64,000 nt of DNA from Ensifer adhaerens (GTDB taxonomy: Bacteria > Pseudomonadota > Alphaproteobacteria > Rhizobiales > Rhizobiaceae), in NCBI GenBank assembly GCA_900215285.1, contig OCMG01000001.1, positions 105,440-169,439 of the forward strand. Direction: 5' to 3'. Every line of letters starts with the position of its first letter. The stretch's first letter is position 1. Shown here one piece after another: positions 24,530 to 32,653 of this stretch. A program made the position numbers and the translations under genes. Under the pieces are notes generated by a model. That model did not search any database. It worked only from the letters and a program-made list of their open reading frames with translations, and had not been told where the DNA came from.

Positions 24530-25756
24530 TCAGCTCAGGTGCAAGACGGTGCCGCCGATAGCCAGAAGGACAACAACTATCCACGGCTGGGTTTTCCACA
24601 TGGTGAGAAGCAGGAATCCCGCCAAGGCCAGCACGAAATCCTTTTGCGACAGCACGGCGCTCGACCAAACCGGATTGTAGAGCGCCGCTCCCAGAATGCC
24701 GACAACGGCCGCGTTCGCGCCGCGCATGGCCGCCTGAGCCGTGGGGCGCAGGCGCAGTGCATCCCAATAGGGCAGCATCCCGTAGACCAAAAGAAGACCT
24801 GGCAGGAAAATCGCAACGAGTGCGACGGATGCGCCCGCGAGACCGTTCGGTGTCGGCCCCATGACTGCGCCGAGATAGGCGGCAAAGGTGAACAGCGGGC
24901 CGGGCACGGCCTGTGCCAGACCGTAGCCGGTCAGGAAGGCTTCGTTCGTCACCCAACCGGTTGTGACCACCTGCTCCTGAAGCAAGGGCAAGACGACATG
25001 GCCCCCACCGAAAACCAGCGCTCCAGAGCGGTAGAAGGCGTCAAACAGGGCAATCGCCTGATGGCTGGCCGCCATTAATACCAGCGGTGGCAGGACAAAA
25101 AGCGCCACAAAGAGGAAGAGGGCGACCGCGCCACCACGGCGCGAAACCGGAAAGCGTAGCTGGCCGGACGGTTTGACGACCTCGAACCGGCAGAGCCAAA
25201 GGCCCGCGACAGCTCCCAGCGCGATTGCGCCAATCTGACCGAATGAGCCACCGACAAAGACGACGATGACGATGGCCGCCAAGACTATACCGGCACGTTC
25301 CCTATCGGGTGTGAGGTTTTTTGCCATCCCCCAGATTGCCTGTGCCACGACCGCGACGGCGACCAGTTTCAGGCCATGCAGAATACCTTCGGCCGCAGTT
25401 CCCGCAAACGCAGCAGCGCCGAGCGCGAAGGCAATCAGGATTGCGGCAGAAGGCAAGGTGAAGGCCAGCCAAGCAGCCAGCCCCCCAAGCAAACCGTTCC
25501 CGCGAAGCACACCCAACGAGAAGCCCACCTGACTTGATGCGGGCCCTGGGAGGAACTGGCAGAGGGCAACGAGGTCGGCATATCCTTCTTCATCAATCCA
25601 TCGGCGGCGCACGACCAGTTCGTCACGGAAATAGCCAAGATGGGCGATGGGGCCGCCAAAGGACGTCAGCCCGAGCTTGAGGAAGACGCGGAAGACCTCG
25701 AATACGGAGCCGCTGGTTTGCTGGCCGACCTGCGCCGGACTTTCATGTGCTGTCAT
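24530..25756 (-). CDS. chrA: Chromate transporter ChrA
   Basis: A 408-residue inner-membrane protein with two homologous halves. The first has FLKLGLTSFGGPIAHLGYFRD and QFLPGPASSQVGFSLG. The second has SGALVFGGGHVVLPLL and GLAQAVPGPLFTFAAYLG. These FGGP and PGP boxes define long-chain ChrA proteins, which export chromate. A PadR regulator lies 55 bp upstream on the same strand. Full length and intact. Confidence 0.92.
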   Translation of the reverse strand: MTAHESPAQVGQQTSGSVFEVFRVFLKLGLTSFGGPIAHLGYFRDELVVRRRWIDEEGYADLVALCQFLPGPASSQVGFSLGVLRGNGLLGGLAAWLAFTLPSAAILIAFALGAAAFAGTAAEGILHGLKLVAVAVVAQAIWGMAKNLTPDRERAGIVLAAIVIVVFVGGSFGQIGAIALGAVAGLWLCRFEVVKPSGQLRFPVSRRGGAVALFLFVALFVLPPLVLMAASHQAIALFDAFYRSGALVFGGGHVVLPLLQEQVVTTGWVTNEAFLTGYGLAQAVPGPLFTFAAYLGAVMGPTPNGLAGASVALVAIFLPGLLLVYGMLPYWDALRLRPTAQAAMRGANAAVVGILGAALYNPVWSSAVLSQKDFVLALAGFLLLTMWKTQPWIVVVLLAIGGTVLHLS

Positions 25757-25811
25757 CGGGACCTCGTGACTGGGTAATTGTTGTCAACGCACCAGGCGCT
25801 GTCGATTTGGG

Positions 25812-26117
25812 TCAGTGATGCTCTATCATCTCGCCTATCAGCTCGCGTACCTTGCCGCGCGCGATTTCCAGAGCCTCGCGGCCCAACGGCGTGGCTCGAT
25901 AGATGTGCCGGACCGAACGCCCAGCGCGTTGGCTTTCGGAAACGAGATATCCCTTCTTTTCCATTGAGCGCAGCATCGGATAAAGCGTTCCGGCACTTAA
26001 TTTGTAGCCATGGTGGGCTAGTTCCTCGATCATCCATTGGCCGTAGATTTCGCCCTCCACCGCGTGATGAAGGACGTGAAGCCGAATGAGGCCGCTGAGC
26101 AAATCTTGATGTTCCAT
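25812..26117 (-). CDS. PadR family regulator, probable chrA repressor
   Basis: A 101-residue winged-helix protein (LIRLHVLHHAVEGEIYGQWM, then KLSAGTLYPMLRSMEKKGYLV, then RHIYRATPLGREAL). PadR proteins bind an inverted repeat near their own promoter. Here TATCG/CGATA elements lie at 26143-26176, 26-60 bp before the ATG. As the first gene before chrA it probably represses the operon and responds to the metal oxyanion or a stress signal. Confidence 0.86.
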   Translation of the reverse strand: MEHQDLLSGLIRLHVLHHAVEGEIYGQWMIEELAHHGYKLSAGTLYPMLRSMEKKGYLVSESQRAGRSVRHIYRATPLGREALEIARGKVRELIGEMIEHH

Positions 26118-26142
26118 GTAAACTCATTGTCCCTCGGTTTCT

Positions 26143-26176
26143 TATTATCGAATATCGCTATCGAAAAACGATAATA
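26143..26176 (-). promoter_or_regulatory. Candidate PadR operator
   Basis: TATTATCG (26143-26150) and CGATAATA (26169-26176) form a perfect interrupted palindrome. Further TATCG copies occur at 26153 and 26159, the latter pairing with CGATA at 26169 around AAAAA. It overlaps the likely promoter of the padR-chrA operon. Confidence 0.5.
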
Positions 26177-26262
26177 GATGATTTTGCTCCGTGTCAATGC
26201 CCTCAAAGGCGCAGAAAATGCCGTGTTTCCGCGACTTGGGATGCCTATCCTTCAGTCACAGC

Positions 26263-26294
26263 TTGACAAGCTCAATATATCCATTACTCTGGAT
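26263..26294 (+). promoter_or_regulatory. ars promoter and ArsR operator
   Basis: TTGACA at 26263-26268 is a likely -35 box. ATCCA-N6-TGGAT (26279-26283 and 26290-26294) is an inverted repeat ending two bases before the arsR ATG, where an ArsR repressor would block transcription. The -10 hexamer is not clear. Confidence 0.42.
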
Positions 26295-26296
26295 GT

Positions 26297-26659
26297 ATGG
26301 ATGAGACGCAAACGATCGCGGCGCTTGCCGCACTTGCACAGCCGACACGTCTGCAGACGTTCCGGCTGCTGGTGGAACGGGAGCCTGACGGTGTTGCCGC
26401 CGGAGACCTGGCCCGCGCGGTCGGCGTCCCGCAAAACACGATGTCCGCTCATCTTACGATCCTGTCCAACGCAGGGCTGGTCGCGGGTGAGCGGCAAAGC
26501 CGCTCCATCATCTACCGCGCCAACCTCGAAGGGTTGCGCGGCACGATCCTCTACCTTCTGCAGGATTGCTGCGGCGGCAATGCCAGACTCTGCGCGCCGC
26601 TGATTGCCGATCTAACCCCCTGCTGCCCTCCCAAAGAGGCCGCCCTGACAACCAACTGA
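26297..26659 (+). CDS. arsR: ArsR family arsenite-responsive repressor
   Basis: A 120-residue winged-helix protein (ALAQPTRLQTFRLLVERE, VGVPQNTMSAHLTILSNAGLV, RQSRSIIYRA). The sensing cysteines differ from the classic CVC helix site: the protein has CC in LQDCCGGNARLC and CC again in LTPCCPP at the C-terminus. This is the C-terminal-cysteine type common in alphaproteobacteria. It is the first gene of the ars operon. Confidence 0.9.
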   Translation: MDETQTIAALAALAQPTRLQTFRLLVEREPDGVAAGDLARAVGVPQNTMSAHLTILSNAGLVAGERQSRSIIYRANLEGLRGTILYLLQDCCGGNARLCAPLIADLTPCCPPKEAALTTN

Positions 26660-26678
26660 CCTCACGAAAGATCACGCC

Positions 26679-27203
26679 ATGACCAAGGTCTACAACGTGC
26701 TGTTCCTCTGCACGGGCAATTCCGCTCGTTCCATTCTCGCTGAATCCATCCTGAACAAGGAAGGCGGCGGCCGCTTCAGGGCCTACTCTGCTGGCAGCCA
26801 TCCGAAAGGCGAAGTCCATCCGCTGGCGCTCGAAACGCTTGCTGCACTTGGATATCCGCATGAAGGTTTTCGTTCGAAAAGCTGGGACGAGTTCGCCGTC
26901 GAGGGCGCGCCTGCGTTCGATTTCATCTTCACGGTCTGCGACAATGCCGCCGGCGAGGTCTGCCCGGTCTGGATAGGACACCCGATGACGGCGCATTGGG
27001 GTGTCGAGGATCCGGCCGCCGTTGACGGTCCGGACTTTGAGAAACGGCGGGCCTTTTCCAATGCGGCCCGCTACCTCAAGAACCGCATCATGGCCTTCCT
27101 CAGCCTGCCGCTCGATTCCATCGACAAACTGGCGATGGAGGCCAAGCTGAAGCAGATCGGAGCCATGGAAGGCTCGACCTCCTCCGACGGTAAGGTGGCG
27201 TAA
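26679..27203 (+). CDS. arsC: Arsenate reductase, thioredoxin-coupled LMW-phosphatase type
   Basis: A 174-residue protein. The P-loop LFLCTGNSARSILAE carries the nucleophilic Cys, and FTVCDNAAGEVCPVWIG holds the redox cysteines of the B. subtilis-type enzyme. It reduces arsenate to arsenite for export by the next gene. The stop overlaps the acr3 start by one base (TAATG). Confidence 0.92.
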   Translation: MTKVYNVLFLCTGNSARSILAESILNKEGGGRFRAYSAGSHPKGEVHPLALETLAALGYPHEGFRSKSWDEFAVEGAPAFDFIFTVCDNAAGEVCPVWIGHPMTAHWGVEDPAAVDGPDFEKRRAFSNAARYLKNRIMAFLSLPLDSIDKLAMEAKLKQIGAMEGSTSSDGKVA

Positions 27204-28264
27204 TGTCTACGTTTGAACGCTATCTCACCCTCTGGGTCGGTCTGTGCATTGTCGTCGGCATCGGGCTCGGCCATGTCTTTCCGGCCTTCTTTCATGCCGT
27301 GGGCGCTCTGGAAGTGGCGAAGGTCAACATTCCGGTCGCCGTCCTCATATGGCTGATGATCATCCCGATGCTCCTGAAGATCGACTTCGCCGCGCTGACC
27401 GAGGTCGGCCGGCATTGGCGGGGCATCGGGGTCACTCTCTTCGTCAACTGGGCGGTGAAGCCCTTTTCCATGGCCTTGCTCGGCTGGCTGTTCATCGGCT
27501 GGCTGTTCAGGCCCTACCTGCCGGAAACGCAGATCGACAGCTATATCGCGGGCCTGATCATCCTCGCGGCCGCGCCCTGCACGGCCATGGTGTTCGTCTG
27601 GTCGAACCTGACCAAGGGAGAACCGCACTTCACCCTGTCGCAGGTCGCTCTCAACGACGCGATCATGGTGGTGGCCTTCGCCCCCATCGTGGCGCTGCTG
27701 CTCGGCCTGTCGGCGATCACGGTGCCATGGGACACGCTGGTCCTGTCGGTCGTGCTCTACATCGTCATTCCGGTGATCGTGTCGCAGGTTATCCGCCGTT
27801 CGCTCATCGTCAACGCCTCCACCTCCCGCCTTGATGCGCTTCTGGCACGGCTTCAGCCGCTGTCTCTGGTGGCGCTTCTCGCAACGCTGGTCATGCTGTT
27901 CGGCTTTCAGGGCGAGCAGATCATTGCCCAGCCCGCCGTCATTGCGCTGCTGGCCGTGCCGATCCTGATCCAGGTCTATTTCAACTCCGGCCTCGCCTAC
28001 CTCCTGAACCGCCTCTCTGGCGAAGAGCATTGCGTCGCTGGCCCGTCCGCGCTCATCGGTGCCTCCAACTTTTTCGAGTTGGCTGTGGCGGCCGCGATCT
28101 CGCTGTTCGGCTTCAATTCAGGTGCGGCGCTCGCAACCGTCGTCGGGGTGCTGATCGAGGTGCCCGTCATGCTCTCCGTGGTCTGGATCGTGAACCGCTC
28201 GAAGGGCTGGTACGAAAGCGCCCCCGCCGTTGCCCGCAACACCACCCGCTCAAGGAACGCCTGA
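27203..28264 (+). CDS. acr3: ACR3 family arsenite efflux permease
   Basis: A 353-residue protein with about ten membrane segments. Family signatures are visible: VNWAVKPFSMALLGWLF, IILAAAPCTAMVFVWS (the conserved Cys) and GASNFFELAVAAAISLFG. It exports arsenite across the inner membrane. It lies between two arsenate reductases with essentially no gaps, so the products are made together. Confidence 0.93.
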   Translation: MSTFERYLTLWVGLCIVVGIGLGHVFPAFFHAVGALEVAKVNIPVAVLIWLMIIPMLLKIDFAALTEVGRHWRGIGVTLFVNWAVKPFSMALLGWLFIGWLFRPYLPETQIDSYIAGLIILAAAPCTAMVFVWSNLTKGEPHFTLSQVALNDAIMVVAFAPIVALLLGLSAITVPWDTLVLSVVLYIVIPVIVSQVIRRSLIVNASTSRLDALLARLQPLSLVALLATLVMLFGFQGEQIIAQPAVIALLAVPILIQVYFNSGLAYLLNRLSGEEHCVAGPSALIGASNFFELAVAAAISLFGFNSGAALATVVGVLIEVPVMLSVVWIVNRSKGWYESAPAVARNTTRSRNA

Positions 28265-28265
28265 C

Positions 28266-28691
28266 ATGAACGTTACCATCTACCATAACCCGGCCTGCGG
28301 CACGTCGCGCAACACGTTGGCGCTCATCCGCCATGCGGGCATCGAGCCGACCGTCATTGACTACCTGACCAACCCGCCATCCGCTGACAGGCTGAAGGCG
28401 ATGATTGCGGAAGCGGGTCTCAGCGTTCGCGAGGCCATCCGCGAGAAAGGCACCCCTTATGCCGAACTTGGCCTCGCCGACCCGTCTCTGACCGATGAGC
28501 AGTTGATTGAGGCGATGGTGAAGACCCCGATCCTCATCAACCGCCCGTTCGTCATCACACCCATGGGAACGCGGCTGTGTCGCCCGTCCGAAGTGGTTCT
28601 CGACATCCTGCCCGCCGATGCCTTCAAGAGCGCGTTCGTCAAGGAAGACGGCGAGGCCGTGCTCGATGCGGAGGGCAAGCGCGTTGGCTGA
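28266..28691 (+). CDS. arsC: Arsenate reductase, glutaredoxin-coupled type
   Basis: A 141-residue protein started at ATG 28266, one base after the acr3 stop. The active-site motif is [15 protein letters not shown], followed by the conserved RDKGT-like [12 protein letters not shown] and INRPFVIT. This is the E. coli R773-type ArsC, unrelated in fold to the first reductase in the operon. Having both widens the choice of electron donor. Confidence 0.92.
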   Translation: MNVTIYHNPACGTSRNTLALIRHAGIEPTVIDYLTNPPSADRLKAMIAEAGLSVREAIREKGTPYAELGLADPSLTDEQLIEAMVKTPILINRPFVITPMGTRLCRPSEVVLDILPADAFKSAFVKEDGEAVLDAEGKRVG

Positions 28692-29400
28692 CCAATACAA
28701 CCTGGCCGCCGCCGACTTGCGCCATCTCCACGCGATCGACCTTCAGGCTCTGCGTCCTGCGTTCTCGACCCATCCGCCGCGCATCCTGATCCTCTACGGA
28801 TCGGTGCGCGCCGTGTCCTATAGCCGCCTGCTCGCGCAGGAGGCGGGTCGGCTGCTGGAGCACTTCGGGGCCGAGGTGCGGTTCGTCGATCCGTCCGGCC
28901 TGCCGCTTCCGGACGATGCCCCCGTGAGCCATCCCAAGGTGCAGGAATTGCGCGCGCTGTCGGAATGGTCGGAGGGGCAAGTCTGGGTCAGTCCTGAACG
29001 CCACGGTGCGATAACAGGCATCATGAAGGCGCAGATCGACTGGATTCCGCTGTCCATCGGCGCGATCCGGCCGACACAGGGGAAAACCCTTGCGGTCATG
29101 CAGGTGTCCGGCGGCTCGCAATCCTTCAACGCGGTCAACACCCTGCGTTTGCTCGGACGCTGGATGCGGATGATCACCATCCCGAACCAGAGCTCGGTCG
29201 CCAAGGCCTATCAGGAATTCGACGAGAACGGGCGGATGAAGCCGTCTTCCTATTATGACCGGGTGGTCGATGTGTGCGAGGAACTCGTGAAGTTCACGTG
29301 GATGACGCGCGACAGTTCGGCATACCTCACCGATCGCTACAGCGAACGCAAGGAAGAAGCGGAGAAACTGGAAAAGCGCGTGAGCCTGAAGTCGATTTGA
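28684..29400 (+). CDS. arsH: ArsH NADPH-dependent FMN reductase/organoarsenical oxidase
   Basis: A 238-residue protein with flavodoxin-like signatures: [41 protein letters not shown] and [19 protein letters not shown]. The best start is TTG 28684, which overlaps the end of arsC by 8 bases; no ATG gives the family N-terminus. ArsH oxidises trivalent organoarsenicals. It closes the ars operon. Confidence 0.9.
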   Translation: MADQYNLAAADLRHLHAIDLQALRPAFSTHPPRILILYGSVRAVSYSRLLAQEAGRLLEHFGAEVRFVDPSGLPLPDDAPVSHPKVQELRALSEWSEGQVWVSPERHGAITGIMKAQIDWIPLSIGAIRPTQGKTLAVMQVSGGSQSFNAVNTLRLLGRWMRMITIPNQSSVAKAYQEFDENGRMKPSSYYDRVVDVCEELVKFTWMTRDSSAYLTDRYSERKEEAEKLEKRVSLKSI

Positions 29401-29641
29401 GCGCCTCAGCCTTGCGGACGGTCAATAGTGCTCCATCTCCAACACCGTAGCCGAGGAGCTCGAGTTGCGCGGCACGATATCTTTAGTCGATCTATCCAAA
29501 ATAGATGTCATCGAGTTTACGGTTAAAGACATTTTCGAATTGAGCGGAACAATTCCCATCGGACCAACGTTTACTCACGTGAACGCGCAATTGCGGCTTG
29601 AAGCAGGGCCAGTTGTTCTCGAGCGAGCAAGGAGGTGGCCC

Positions 29642-30010
29642 GTGATACCGCATCGGGGATCTGTTCTCGTTGTCGAAGACGAAGTGCTCATTCGGCTTAC
29701 AATTGTTGACGAGTTGCTGGAACAAGGGTTTGAAGTGTTTGAGGCCGGTAGCGCCGATGAAGCGATTGCCAAACTCGAGCGATACCAGCACATTCAACTT
29801 GTCTTCACTGATATAGACATGCCTGGATCTATGGACGGGCCTAAGCTCGCCAATTTTGTGCGAGGTCGGTGGCCTCCCATCAAGATTATCGTCACTTCAG
29901 GACGTTTCTTGCCCAGCTCTGACGCGCTTCCAACTGATGTAAAGTTTTTCGCGAAACCTTATGATTACGCGGCGCTGATATCCGAGTTCGACCGGCATCT
30001 TGGTGCCTAA
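29642..30010 (+). CDS. Single-domain response regulator
   Basis: A 122-residue CheY-like receiver started at GTG 29642, with AAGGAGG seven bases upstream. The phospho-acceptor Asp is in LVFTDIDMPG, acidic pocket residues are in LVVEDEVL, the Thr/Ser is in IIVTSGR, and the Lys is in FFAKPYD. No output domain. It is a rhizobial FixJ/Sma-type stand-alone receiver. It has no histidine kinase nearby and its link to the arsenic operon is only positional. Confidence 0.78.
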   Translation: MIPHRGSVLVVEDEVLIRLTIVDELLEQGFEVFEAGSADEAIAKLERYQHIQLVFTDIDMPGSMDGPKLANFVRGRWPPIKIIVTSGRFLPSSDALPTDVKFFAKPYDYAALISEFDRHLGA

Positions 30011-30116
30011 ATTGTCCCCATCTCGCCCGATGATCGGTTATCAGAAGACGGCCCTTTGCTACTTTTGTGCTTTTTGACACATCGCCGTTGACGAGCGCGC
30101 TCTACGGCTTTGCCTT

Positions 30117-30532
30117 GAAGCCGGCCTGCGGCCGTCTCCGCCGATACCGGTGACGATCGCTTGTCTGGACGCTTCGCTTGAACGGTGATCGCCGCCGGGC
30201 GATCTCGTCCCAACAGTGCAGCCGCTGCCCGCTTGCTGCTCATCTCTCCTTCTCCTGGCCGCTCTACGATGCTCTGCCGGCCTCTGCAATGGGCAAGCAG
30301 GCTTTGCCTGTCTGTCTGTGACAAAACCGGCTTTCAGCGCATCCGCGCCGAACCTTCCGGTTTTCTCACAGACAGACCCATGACCAGTCCGCCATAGCAC
30401 CGGGGAGCGGGCGTCGCCCTCCCCCCTTCGTTCGGTTGGATGTGAGGGCACATCCACCGAAACGGTGGGTGAAGGCTTCGCCCATCGGCGGGGCTTGCTC
30501 TCAAGGACATTAGAAACCCTGGAGACCCTATC
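30117..30532 (+). promoter_or_regulatory. Structured leader, copy A (upstream of ParB-like gene)
   Basis: About 416 bp nearly identical to 37205-37621. Main elements: a hairpin with 21-base arms (30310-30330 with 30357-30377, 20 of 21 pairs), then GGATGTG/CACATCC (30438-30455), CCACCG/CGGTGG (30454-30468) and GGGtGAAG/CTTCgCCC (30467-30483). The last three stems share end bases, so neighbours may exclude each other. It ends with GGAG before ATG 30533. It could be a cis-acting RNA, a promoter-operator block or a separate small RNA. Confidence 0.6.
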
Positions 30533-32497
30533 ATGACCAACCAGAAGACCCAGTCCGACATCATCACTGTCCGTCTCGACAAGCTCGACCGCGACCCGAA
30601 GAATGTCCGCAAAACCTATCGCAGCGACAGTATCGAGACGCTGGCAGCGAATATTCGCGCAGACGGCTACCGCGTTCTGCAAAACCTCGTGGTGCGCAAG
30701 GCTGAGACGCGCGGACGCTACTATGTCATCGCAGGGGAGCGCCGTCGCCTCGCCCTCGAGTATCTGGCCGAGTTGGGTGAGATCGCCTTCGATTTTCCTG
30801 TCGATGTGAAATTGCGCGATGGCGTCGATGCCACCAGCATCAGCCTAGCCGAAAACCTCATGCGTGAAGAGATGCATCCGGCTGATCAGTATGAAGCATT
30901 CAAGGTGCTTGCTGACGAAGGCGTTTCTATTGCCGATATCGCTGCACGGTTTGGAACAACGGACACCATCGTCAGACGCAGGCTGGCGCTTGCCCGTGTC
31001 GCCCCCACCCTTCTCGACCTTTATCGAATTGAGGAAATGAGCTTCGAGCAACTGTCCGCCTTTACCATCAGCGACGACCACGAGGAACAGGTGCGTGTCT
31101 GGGAGAGCCTGCCTTCCTGGAACCGTTACGCGCATACCATCAAGGCCGCACTGCGCCGAGATGCAATCGCAGCGACTGACAAGCGCATCCGTTTGATCGG
31201 CGGCCTCGATGTCTATGAACAGGCCGGTGGCGAGGTGAAGCGCGACCTCTTCGATGAGCGCGCCCAGGGCTACGCGCTCGATCTTGCCCTCGTGGAACGC
31301 CTTGCATCTGAAAGGCTCGAAGCACTCGCCGCGGATCTGCGTACCGAAGGATGGCTATGGGTGGAAATCCGCCCGGAAATCGACTGGCAAGAGTTACGCA
31401 GCTACGGTCGCGTCTATCCCGCTCCGCTCGAGAAGACGGAAAACGAAGAGGCAGAGCTGGAGCGCCTGCAGGACGAGCACGACCAGCTTGAAGCTTTGAT
31501 CGAAAGCGGTGAAGGCGACGAGAGCGCTGAGGCTCAGCTGACGGAAATCGTCAACCGCAGGAACCATCTGGCACGCGAAGTCTATGCATCTGACGATTTG
31601 GCCCGCGCGGGTGCAATCGTTTCAGTGGAGCATAACGGCGGGCCCAAAATCTATCGCGGCTATGTGCATCCCGGAGAGGCGCCGGCGCTAGATCGCTCAG
31701 GCCTCCTCGCGCAGAATGACGCTCATGCCCTGGCCGTTCCCGCCCCCACCCATTCCGCAACTCTGGTGGAAGACCTGACGGCGCAGCGCACGGCGGCGAT
31801 GCGGCTCGAATTGGCCAACAATCATCACGTTGCACTTGCGAGCGTCGTTCATACCCTACTTCTCCAGACCGTGCTTTCGCATTCTCGCGATCACTCCTGC
31901 CTCGATATCGTGCTGACCAGCAAATCACTGGCAGCGCGCATGAAGGTCCCTCAAAACAGTCTCGGCCTTGCTGGGCTCGCGGAATTGTCCGAGCGTTTTG
32001 GCGACCAGGTCCCCGGCAATCCCGCCGACATTTTCCAATGGTGCCTTGAGCGTGATCAGCACGAACTGGTCGAACTACTGGCCTTTGCGGCAGCCCATGC
32101 GATTGACGCGGTAAAGGACAAGTATGATTTCCGCAAGAAGCAGCGCGCTCATGGCGATGCCTTGGCGCAGGCGCTCAACCTCGACATGACGATGTATTTC
32201 GAGGCGACGGCGGAGAGCTATTTCAATCACCTCACCCGCGATGGCATCGAAGTCGCGCTGACCGAAATCAGGGGGCCCGACTTTGCAAGCGGAATAGCCC
32301 GTATGAAGAAGGCGGAAGCGGCTGCTTATGCGGAGGCACAGACCAAGGGAACCGGATGGCTGCCCGCCCCGCTCCGTTCTGCAACGACGGCGCAGGATGA
32401 CGGTGGCGATGCCGGGCTCGGCTCTGACGAAAATGAGAACGCCGGCTTCGATGATGCACCTGACATCATCGCTGATAACGCGGACCTCGGATCTTGA
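30533..32497 (+). CDS. ParB/Srx-domain plasmid protein
   Basis: A 654-residue protein. Residues 10-110 form a ParB N-terminal nuclease-like domain (LDRDPKNVRKTYR, IRADGYRVLQNLVV, IAGERRRLAL, LAENLMREEMHPADQYEAF) followed by an HTH (SIADIAARFGTTDTIVRRRLAL). The remaining 450 residues are an acidic helical part and a long C-terminal domain of unknown role. It is larger than partition ParB and unlinked to a parA, so it is probably an accessory or transcription-related ParB-like protein common on rhizobial plasmids. The leader at 30117 probably controls it. Confidence 0.8.
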   Translation: MTNQKTQSDIITVRLDKLDRDPKNVRKTYRSDSIETLAANIRADGYRVLQNLVVRKAETRGRYYVIAGERRRLALEYLAELGEIAFDFPVDVKLRDGVDATSISLAENLMREEMHPADQYEAFKVLADEGVSIADIAARFGTTDTIVRRRLALARVAPTLLDLYRIEEMSFEQLSAFTISDDHEEQVRVWESLPSWNRYAHTIKAALRRDAIAATDKRIRLIGGLDVYEQAGGEVKRDLFDERAQGYALDLALVERLASERLEALAADLRTEGWLWVEIRPEIDWQELRSYGRVYPAPLEKTENEEAELERLQDEHDQLEALIESGEGDESAEAQLTEIVNRRNHLAREVYASDDLARAGAIVSVEHNGGPKIYRGYVHPGEAPALDRSGLLAQNDAHALAVPAPTHSATLVEDLTAQRTAAMRLELANNHHVALASVVHTLLLQTVLSHSRDHSCLDIVLTSKSLAARMKVPQNSLGLAGLAELSERFGDQVPGNPADIFQWCLERDQHELVELLAFAAAHAIDAVKDKYDFRKKQRAHGDALAQALNLDMTMYFEATAESYFNHLTRDGIEVALTEIRGPDFASGIARMKKAEAAAYAEAQTKGTGWLPAPLRSATTAQDDGGDAGLGSDENENAGFDDAPDIIADNADLGS

Positions 32498-32653
32498 TCG
32501 TAATAGGTAGCTTTTGTTTACATTACTGCATGATCGAATTGAAGCCGACGGTGACTGCTTTTACCATGTCTGCGTCAAAAAGCTCAGGCGTACCGCTCAT
32601 CTCCGTCGGCGCGGATTCTGCAAAGACCGATATCGGAACAGTGTAAGTTGGAC

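Noticed and set aside
23763..24956. 397-residue extension of the PAP2 gene upstream of 24485
   Set aside because: The extra N-terminal part runs through chrA in another frame and has no membrane or family features.
27071..28030. Long minus-strand frame rich in Asp/His/Gln opposite acr3
   Set aside because: Composition is the usual antisense shadow of membrane-protein codons.
29465..29641. Extension of the response regulator to 29465
   Set aside because: The added residues do not fit a receiver, and GTG 29642 has a strong AAGGAGG site.
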